A DNA stretch of 64,000 bases, from positions 1,674,001 to 1,738,000 of the forward strand of contig NHNU01000001.1 in assembly GCA_002785985.1 (NCBI GenBank). Reading direction: 5' to 3'. Source of the DNA: Microcyclosporella mali. Its lineage: Eukaryota; Ascomycota; Dothideomycetes; Mycosphaerellales; Mycosphaerellaceae. A model generated the notes under the pieces. That model saw nothing but the letters and a program-made list of their open reading frames with translations. It searched no databases and had not been told where the DNA came from. Shown here piece by piece: positions 56,960 through 64,000 of this stretch. How positions within the stretch are numbered: position 1 is the stretch's first letter; every line of letters starts with the position of its first letter. The translations under genes were made by a program, and so were the position numbers.

Positions 56960-57753
56960 TTACATGACATTACAACATCCCTCACCCGACTTATCTCCCT
57001 TAACGTTCTTAACTTGAAGAGCCACTCGAGCGGCTTCGGTGAAAGCCTCGTTCACGCCCCGGTTCTTCATCGCGGAGCATTCTACCACCATTGAATCAGT
57101 CTCGCATCTGCAGACATGTCTCTCCTGGACTCACCGAGATAGCGCAGCGCCTTTATCTTCTCGGCCACCGCCAAACCCTGTTTATAATCGATCATATTCC
57201 TCTTTGGCTCATGATTCCGATCGCCCTCGTCCTCGTCGCGTCCCTCTTGCCTCAGATCGCATTTCAGCGCTACCAGGACAAGTTTCACATCAGGGCAGTT
57301 CTCGGCTATCTCACCAACCCATTTGCTCTCCACATTCTCGAGGGAGTCGGGCGAGTCAACGGAGAAGCAGAGCATGATGGCGTGGGTGTCGTCGTAGGAG
57401 AGGGAGCGCAATCGGTCGAATTCTTCTTGGCCGGCGGTGTCCCAGAGGGAGAGCTCGACGTGTACATTGTCGATGAAGATATCGTGGACGTAATTCTCGA
57501 AGACTGTGGGCTCACTGCGGAATGTATGGTCAGGAGAAGGTATGGCGCGCAGGCCTGGCTGTATGGGTGCTTACTAGACAGTTGGAAAGTAACCTCTGGT
57601 AAAGACATTGAGTAGTGATGTCTTGCCGCATGCTCCGTCGCCTCTGTTTTCGGTCAGCCCATTACACTCATGTCTCGCCGGGCATGTGCGTGGTAGATCT
57701 CACAGCAAGACCAGCTTCCGCTGCACGGTCTTGGTGCCTCCACAAAGCGGCAT
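56960..57753 (-). CDS. RHO3: Rho-family small GTPase Rho3
   Basis: Four exons, 57704-57753, 57575-57643, 57135-57514 and 56960-57081, total 621 nt and encode 206 residues. Introns are 60, 60 and 53 nt. Rho3 directs polarised secretion and actin organisation at hyphal tips. Present are the N-terminal MPLCGGTKTVQRKLVLLGDG, the P-loop GDGACGKT (18-25), YEPTVFENYVHDIF as effector loop, the switch II DTAGQEEFDRLRSLSYDD, the Rho insert region after ALKCDLR, and ECSAMKNRGVNEAF. The ending CCNVM has a CAAX box for prenylation. The cysteine at residue 4 near the N-terminus matches the palmitoylation site known in Rho3 proteins. The guanine-specificity motif is LKCD in place of TKxD, usual for this group. 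Confidence 0.96.
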
Positions 57754-57789
57754 CTTGCTTGGCGCTGGTTGAATATGCGAGTATCAATG

Positions 57790-57814
57790 CGTCCGTCCGT
57801 CCGTCCGTCCGTCC
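57790..57814 (-). repeat. GGAC tetranucleotide repeat in the RHO3 leader
   Basis: Six consecutive GTCC/GGAC units begin 37 bp upstream of the RHO3 start codon and are probably transcribed in its 5' leader. Confidence 0.93.
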
Positions 57815-58043
57815 TTCCTGCTCTTCTCTCGGGCAATGGATCGCCGCTCAATCCCGACTTTAGAAGGCGCGAAGAATGCTTGACAGAAGTGGCGGAGGTA
57901 GGCGGATGTCGAGAGCCGTGACAGTCGCGCAATGGTGTTTTGTGGACTTGGTGAAGAAGTGCGGCACAGTGCAGTGTGTGGAGAGAGATGAGAAGAGTGT
58001 GTGTAGATGTGTGAGGTGCGAAGAAGACGTTACTGCAATCCTG

Positions 58044-58069
58044 CCTGGCTGGCTGGCTGGCTGGCTGGC
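58044..58069 (+). repeat. CTGG tetranucleotide repeat
   Basis: Six consecutive CTGG units in non-coding DNA about 290 bp upstream of the RHO3 start. Confidence 0.95.
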
Positions 58070-58896
58070 GAGTATGAGGTAATGCGGTAATCCGTTGGCG
58101 CCAACTACCAGTATTCCCGGACGTCGATCACCTTACAGTATTACAACCTCTCTGCCCGTCGTCTCTCAGCACACGCAATCGGAGAGGTCTCAGGTCAGAT
58201 GGGATGCAGTGGCTGATGATACAACTGATGATAAGACGAAGAAGTAAAGAATCAATGCGTGTCTCTAGACTTCCCATCAATACATTAATCAAGTTGGATG
58301 TGCATTTATTTACTGTACGTACTGCACCGTTCACCACACACCCGCACCACACCAATGCCGGCAAAGCTTCCCAGTAGTCTAAACTTAGCCTCAGCCACGC
58401 CAGCGCGCCTAATCACCTTGGAATCCCCATTTCCTCTTTCCCCCGACCTTTGCATTCCACTATCCCACCTTGTTGAGCGCATTATGAACATCCTAGTCCT
58501 CCTGCTACTACATAGTAGACATAGTAGGCATGAAGCATTGATAACAATATAGGTATGACCGACCAAGCGCAAAATTATAGATGTCTGCTTGCTTGTCAAT
58601 GGAACTCCGCGGATGTGCCACTGCAGGCGTGAAGCTCAGAACCTTAGTGAGTTGACACGTGCGTGCGTCGTCCATCTTTGCGGCAAAACATGCTGGGCCA
58701 ACCTTGGCGGCAGACAGAAGCGATGGTAGCGCAACAAGGGAATTGGCGTTTCTTGGATCACGCTCGCCTCCACGGGCGAGACATTGGCTGCAACGTTGTT
58801 CGATCTCGTTTTGTCGGTCACTCCGTAGTGGTGCAACAGTGAGATCATTCGACTCTCTGCTGTGTATGGCCTCCAGACGCGGTGCGGTCAAGATGT

Positions 58897-60129
58897 CTAG
58901 TCTTCATCTGATCTGCCCCTTCCACGATCCTGTAGTCGTCTACCCAAGTCCACACCCTCTGCATCTCGCCGCACACCATTGATGAAGCGTCCCTTGTCGG
59001 ACCGCTTCCGATCATCTTCCTCCCGCTGCTTTTCTTCGCGCTCTGCCAAAGCCGCGAGTCTCTTTTTGCGGTCGTCCTCAAGCTCAGATGCATTCGACTG
59101 CATCGCAGCCAGCTTCGCAGCGCGTTCCGCGTCGTCATCTGCAGGATTGCTACGTCGTCTGGGAGGCGGGCGAGATTGAGATGCACTTCGATCCTGCCGT
59201 CTGTACGGCTTTGATCGTCGCTCGGTGCCACGGAATTCATCATCGCCACGGCGCGAGCGATCGGCGCCTTCTTCTGTAGCCTCGCTCTGTCGTCTGGGTG
59301 GTGATCGTGACCGGGATACGCTATAGTCCCGTCTTCTGTACGATTTAGATCGTCGCTCCGTGCTACGATGCTCATCGTCTCGACGGCTCGAGTACGGACT
59401 TCGCGATCTGGAGTCCGAGGATGGGGACCTTCGACTTCGGCGTCTGTGGGATTGATTGCGATGGGAGCGATAGTCATCCTCGTCGCTATATCTTCTTCGC
59501 TTACTCCTGTGGCTGTCGTCATCATCGTCTCGGCGTCGGTGTCGGTGGCTATGGCTATGTCTGTGCCTGTGGCTGCGATGTTTTCTATCCTTCTCCCGGT
59601 CTTCCTCAACATCCTTTCCAGCAGCCTGCATCAATTGTCTTCGACGAGTTGGATCGCTCATCATAGCCTCGTATGCTGCCTGCTCCTGCTTCTTGATAGC
59701 AAGCATGGGATCGTTAGCTACCTTCGATGCTGTATCTCGCAGGGAGTTTGCGTTCGAGTTGAGTGCCATAAAACTGTCCTCTGCAGCATCCTTTTTGAGC
59801 GCATCACCCTCGTTATGCTTGACCAGTCCATCCAGCCTTCGCTTTCCCAGCAAGTAGCCTTCCATCTCCTCTGTCACTCCTCCAGCTCCGGGTCCCCCAG
59901 ATCCAGGGCCATTGTACATCCAGTCAACTCGGTCGGTCCGTTTCCTGCCACCTGCCGCTTCTTGTAGTCTCTCGAGCTCCTGAATCGCACGCTCCTCGGC
60001 CCGCTCCTTGAGCACCTGGTCTGTCTTTTTGCGCTCTTCGAGTGCTTTCAGTTCTTCATTATACACCCGTCGCTGGTTAGTCATCAGCGCCGGATGCCAT
60101 GACTTCTTCAGGTTCAGGTCGCCACCCAT
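58897..60129 (-). CDS. CWC25: pre-mRNA-splicing factor Cwc25
   Basis: A single exon of 410 residues starting at MGGDLNLKKSWHPALMTNQR. Cwc25 joins the spliceosome to promote the first transesterification step. The N-terminal Cir_N-like helix (VYNEELKALEERKKTDQVLK) and the block RTDRVDWMYNGPG, then EMEGYLLGKRRLDGLV are family marks. A second conserved part ends DPMLAIKKQEQAAYEAMMSD and is followed by PTRRRQLMQ. The C-terminal half is a long Arg/Ser/His/Asp low-complexity region with alternating RS and RD, and a final helical segment (AERAAKLAAMQSNASELEDD). Nuclear. It shares a 318-bp promoter region with the COP9 subunit 2 gene. Confidence 0.95.
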   Translation of the reverse strand: MGGDLNLKKSWHPALMTNQRRVYNEELKALEERKKTDQVLKERAEERAIQELERLQEAAGGRKRTDRVDWMYNGPGSGGPGAGGVTEEMEGYLLGKRRLDGLVKHNEGDALKKDAAEDSFMALNSNANSLRDTASKVANDPMLAIKKQEQAAYEAMMSDPTRRRQLMQAAGKDVEEDREKDRKHRSHRHRHSHSHRHRRRDDDDDSHRSKRRRYSDEDDYRSHRNQSHRRRSRRSPSSDSRSRSPYSSRRDDEHRSTERRSKSYRRRDYSVSRSRSPPRRQSEATEEGADRSRRGDDEFRGTERRSKPYRRQDRSASQSRPPPRRRSNPADDDAERAAKLAAMQSNASELEDDRKKRLAALAEREEKQREEDDRKRSDKGRFINGVRRDAEGVDLGRRLQDRGRGRSDED

Positions 60130-60447
60130 GGCGACGGTTGATTGTAGTGTTGTTGAGTGTACTGGCGTGGAAGAGAGATGTGGCAAGAAGTGCACGACTA
60201 CTATTGAATGCTTGCATGCGACGGGCCCCTCGCACGGGCCGTCAGCAAAATGTGGGGCTTAGCGGCTTCCGAGACGAGTGACGCCTCAACTGGAGCTCTC
60301 CACGGCCATGGACCTAAAGTTCATCCAGGCAAACGCCGCATGCACTCACCTGTCTCGACATCTTTCCGACCCCCCATACAGTAACACTACTCGAGGCGAC
60401 GAAGCCGTCATATACCTAGCTACAATCCAACTTGCGACGCAGCCACC
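60130..60447. promoter_or_regulatory. divergent promoter of CWC25 and CSN2
   Basis: A compact 318-bp region between two outward-facing housekeeping genes, so it must serve both. No specific factor site was identified. Confidence 0.6.
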
Positions 60448-62153
60448 ATGTCTGACGACGACGACTTCATGCAAGCCTCCGATGAGGAGAAGTAAGGCGC
60501 GTGCCGACACGTTGCTTGTTCAACACTGACCTCTTTGCTAGCTACGACTTCGAGTACGAGGACGACGATGATGCGGACCAAGGTGGCGATGTCGACGTGG
60601 AGAACAAATACTACAATGCGAAGCAGATGAAAGCGGATAATCCGGAGGAGGCTATCGATGAATTCCTAGGTGTACCAGCGCTGGAAGAAGAGAAGGGAGA
60701 CTGGGGGTTCAAGGGTTTGAAGCAGGCAATCAAGCTTGAATTCAAGCTTGGTCGATATGACCAGGTGAGCAATAATATTTGCAAGATGAGGATCAGCACA
60801 ACTGATAGTGAAGCCAGGCCGTCGAACACTATACCGAGCTGCTCACGTACGTCAAGTCTGCGGTGACTCGCAATTATTCAGAAAAGTCCATCAACAACAT
60901 GCTCGATTTCATCGAGAAGAACGCTGAGGACGAAGCTGCAAATCGGTGTATGGAGCATTTCTACTCCAAGACGCTCCAATCATTTCAGGCCACGAACAAC
61001 GAACGGTTATGGTTATCGACCAACACGAAGCTCGCACGCCTCTGGCTCGCTCAGAAGGACTATGCGCGCCTGACCGACAAAGTCCGCGAGCTGCACAGAG
61101 CATGCCAGCGCGAGGACGGCACAGACGACCCAAGCAAAGGCACCTATTCCATGGAAGCGTATGCACTTGAAATTCAGATGTATGCGGAGACGAGGAATAA
61201 CAAGCGCTTGAAGGTATGACGAATGCATCGATAAGCAAAGCGACAGAAAGATTGACATTTATTTTCACAGGGCCTCTACCAAAGAGCGTTACGCGTGCGT
61301 TCAGCAGTACCGCATCCCAAGATTATGGGCGTCATTCGTGAATGTGGTGGTAAGATGCACATGAGTGAAGGTAAGCCACGAAGCAAGGAACGCCATGTTG
61401 GTGCATGTGGGCTGATGTGCATTCCCAGAGAACTGGAAGAGCGCGCAGAGCGATTTCTTCGAGTCATTCCGAAACTACGACGAGGCTGGCTCATTGCAGC
61501 GGATACAGGTGCTCAAATATCTTGTGCTCACAACCATGCTCATGGGATCAGACATCAATCCGTTTGACTCGCAAGAGACCAAGCCATACAAGAATGATCC
61601 TCGAATTGCGGCGATGACAGAGCTCGTCGATGCATACCAACGCGATGACATTCATCAATACGAGACAGTGCTCCAAAAGAATAAGGACCTCCTTGCAGAT
61701 CCGTTCATCGCAGAGAACATCGACGAAGTCACGCGCAACATGCGCACAAAAGCAGTGGTCAAGCTGGTCGCACCTTACACTCGCTTCCGCCTGGACTTCA
61801 TTGCAAAGCGGCTAAATATCTCGATACCCGAGGTGCAGGACATTGTGGGGTTCCTCATAATGGACAAGAAATTACGCGGCAAGATCAACCAGGAAGCCGG
61901 GACCGTGGAGATCGAGAGTCGAGCAGACATAGATCGAATGCACGCAGTGGCTGACTGGACAGCAGCCATCCGCTCTCTAGCCTCGTTCGTCCTGAATGAG
62001 GGCGACGGCTTTAAATCCGACGATGCTGGAGGTGCAGCGAGCGGCTCAGCACTCCAGGGCCCCTCTACACCAGAATTCATGCTCGACTCCATGGGCCCCC
62101 GGCCGCCTCACGCTGCTGGAAAGCGAAAGCCGAACCGAACACCAGGGAAATGA
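60448..62153 (+). CDS. CSN2: COP9 signalosome subunit 2
   Basis: Five exons, 60448-60491, 60542-60764, 60818-61213, 61271-61370 and 61429-62153, total 1488 nt and encode 495 residues. Csn2 (csnB in Aspergillus) is a PCI-domain scaffold of the COP9 signalosome, which removes Nedd8 from cullins. The acidic start MSDDDDFMQASDEENYDFEY is typical and leads to KYYNAKQMKADNPEEAIDEF. TPR-like helices follow with GFKGLKQAIKLEFKLGRYDQ, and later LYQRALRVRSAVPHPKIMGV, IRECGGKMHM. The PCI core has LKYLVLTTMLMGSDINPFDS and the winged-helix part YTRFRLDFIAKRLNISIPEV followed by MDKKLRGKINQEAG. The C-terminal 50 residues are Gly/Pro-rich and variable. Expected in nucleus and cytosol. Confidence 0.96.
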
Positions 62154-63038
62154 CCTGCAGACGTCCATCCAACGAGTGACCGCGGCGGCTGAAGCCACCG
62201 ATGCATTTGAGGCAATCTCTGGGATTGAGAGCTGATTGCTGGAAGCTAGAAAACATTTGGAAGCAGCCACATCGACTGGTGGGCGCACAGCGATCACGAC
62301 TAACCAAGCAACTCTTCACGATATACTGCTCGTACCGTCGCACTGGGACGCCTAGCAGCGTTCAAGCAAGGTGCTCTTCTGCCCGTGACCCGTATGCGGA
62401 CATCTTCGGCGTTAGAAGCATCTTCCTTGCAATGTCGCACATGCGCTAGGGGGCCAGCAGCTCTGCTCCCGCGTTCCCTGTTCCCAGTCATCAGCATCAC
62501 ACATGTCGAGAGAGTAGGGCAAGGAAAGACTATCGAAGTCACGCAGTCGCTTTGCGTGTAGCATACTGTAGATAGCGTGCGGCAATCGACATCCGGGCCA
62601 TGTCGTCCAGATAACCAAAAAAAGGCACCGTGTGCATTAATGTTGGTGGAGCTACATTTCTCATCAGATTGGCCAAGCGCCACTTTCCCCTCTTCTCTTC
62701 AGCTTCTACATGTACTCACTTCCTCTCACTCGAGTAATTGCGCCAGTAGGCTAGCGCGCTTCCTCCCAAGCCCTGTTTTAGTGGTGGATGTGGTGGATCT
62801 ACGCGACGAGAGATGTGCGACGAGGCGAATTTGACTGACCCGCTCTGTCGGTAACTACATGTAGTCACCATGTACATATGTTTATGTGACTTGTCATTTT
62901 CGGACGTTGCCTCTTTTGAGTAGACCCTACCGAGAGTCTACACACATACTCTCTCTCTTCATGTGTGCTCTCTATCTGCATGCGAACGGCAGAAGATGTG
63001 GGTGGCTGTTGAGATGCGGATGGTTGATGTATCTCGTG

Positions 63039-63066
63039 TACACACACACACACACACACACACACA
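63039..63066 (+). repeat. CA dinucleotide microsatellite
   Basis: About fourteen AC/CA units, followed to about 63103 by degenerate CACA-rich sequence. Confidence 0.96.
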
Positions 63067-63729
63067 TCCCCACCCACATGCACACATACACGCAACACAC
63101 ACGTACATACAAGGATGTTTGTTCAAAAATTGGAGAAGAGTTAAAGTATCACTTCAGTTGCAAGTTAAGTTTTTCGTCCCCGTCTTCTACCATCTACTAC
63201 CACGTTCATGGTATTCGTCAATGCTTTAGCAATTCCCCCCCTTTGCTGTTCCTCGCCGGCCCCGCGCTGCGCTACGCCTCTCTGTGCGATCCTGGTGGCT
63301 GCTTGCACTAAGAGACTGCCTGCCTACTTACTTACCGATCGCAAGCCTCTTTCTCACTCCTCTCGGGCAACGACTGGAGAGAAATCATCGACACGGAATC
63401 CTGGGTGCGAGTGGAGTGGAGTGGAGCCATTGAAGCAAGAAGTGATTCCCAGCAGGCGAAGCCGCGCTGCTCCCTCCCCAACCCAGAATGTATCAAGATC
63501 CCGGGTCAAGCTAGCAGTGGTCAGTTGCAACGACGCCTCTTTTGTTGCTTACGTTTCTGCAATTTGTGTGAGAGATGGGTTGCGGCGGCGGCGTTATGTG
63601 TGTGCGACGGGCGGGAAGCAAGCATGTCAGCTGGTGGTGGCCACTATGGGAGGCGGGAGGGAGGGGGGCGTGATGTGATCTCCTGATTGTCGCTGGTCTG
63701 AACGGAGAGGGAGTCGGTCATTGGGGTGT

Positions 63730-63777
63730 CTGATTGATTGATTGACGGATGGATTGATTGATCTGATCGATTGATTG
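63730..63777 (+). repeat. TGAT tetranucleotide-rich block
   Basis: Interrupted runs of TGAT/GATT units (three or more in a row, then a TGACGGATGG break, then more). Non-coding. Confidence 0.85.
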
Positions 63778-64000
63778 TGTGTGTGCGGTTGGATGCCGCG
63801 AGGCTGAGATGTGGATGGATGATATGAGAACGTTGCATGAGGACGTGCGATGGATGTGTGTCTGGTCCAAGCGCTCGTTCTCTGGCCTCTCGTACCTGGC
63901 ATGATGAGGAGCTTCTGTGCTCATCAGTGGCGGCGAGCAGAAGGTAAGGTAGATGGAGGAAAGTGGAGTCCAAGTCAGTGCACGGAGTGGAAAGACTAGC

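Larger units (their letters stand above)
57754..58896. other. intergenic with tetranucleotide repeats
   Basis: It holds the RHO3 promoter and 5' leader and the 3' flank of CWC25. Repeats of CCGT (57790-57814) and CTGG (58044-58069) lie here. No gene is supported. Confidence 0.5.
62154..64000. other. 1.85 kb gene-free right end
   Basis: No coding sequence is supported on either strand. It contains a CA microsatellite and a TTGA-rich repeat block. Plus frames such as 63208-63678 are composition-driven. Confidence 0.5.

Noticed and set aside
63627..63973. Minus-strand frames in the right end with Ser/Ile/Asn/Gln repeats
   Set aside because: The repeats are translation of the TGAT/TTGA tetranucleotide block, with no other protein features.
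1..64000. tRNA genes, transposons, CRISPR or bacterial operons
   Set aside because: Reading both strands for B-box-like GGTTCGANNCC with a suitable A box, for terminal repeats and for transposase or reverse-transcriptase motifs gave nothing convincing. A tRNAscan and repeat-library search would settle it.

Overview
The window is eukaryotic, from a filamentous ascomycete. Genes are intron-poor, with short introns of about 47-127 nt that use GTRNGT-type donors, and many carry CTAAC/CTGAC branch signals. Genes alternate on both strands. The families are typical of fungi: HET-domain proteins, Zn2Cys6 factors, PalI/Rim9, ERG4, DASH Spc19, Cwc25, Rho3 and a Far9/PRO45-type FHA protein. The accessory gene content (HET, SRPK-like and F-box genes, chitin-binding glyoxal oxidase) fits a dothideomycete. 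That placement is inference; no rRNA or barcode gene is present. I found no convincing tRNA, intact transposon, CRISPR array or bacterial-style operon.

Layout. 0-9 kb: an SRPK-like kinase broken by one nonsense codon, a small two-helix membrane protein, a gene-poor stretch, then an acetamidase/formamidase whose stop overlaps tail-to-tail with an MFS transporter. 9-25 kb: a HET protein, a mitochondrial-type HAD hydrolase, a dienelactone hydrolase, an RNF10/Mag2-like RING protein, a secreted Vps62-family protein, sterol C24(28) reductase ERG4, a fructosamine-kinase-family protein, a decayed F-box gene and a Zn2Cys6 factor. 25-42 kb: a CDP-alcohol phosphotransferase, a 4 kb near-desert with one orphan ORF, PalI/Rim9, a second Zn2Cys6 protein, a coiled-coil orphan, the small TIM23-associated protein Mgr2/Romo1 hidden in four short exons, and a tail-anchored FHA protein. 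42-64 kb: a desert, a small orphan, a second HET protein, succinate-semialdehyde dehydrogenase, a chitin-binding glyoxal oxidase, a CCCH zinc-finger protein, DASH Spc19, Rho3, Cwc25, COP9 subunit 2, and a repeat-rich gene-free end.

How the genes relate. Most are single housekeeping genes: ergosterol and phospholipid synthesis, pH signalling, polarity, kinetochore, splicing, COP9 and mitochondrial import. They share promoters or 3' ends but not pathways. The amidase/transporter pair is the only neighbour set suggesting one metabolic role. HET, kinase and F-box genes, two of them decayed, mark the fast-evolving part.

Gene models were built by eye. I moved intron boundaries until frame, splice signals and family motifs agreed, and for spliced models checked that total exon length divides by three. 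No database search was run, so family names rest on remembered motifs.
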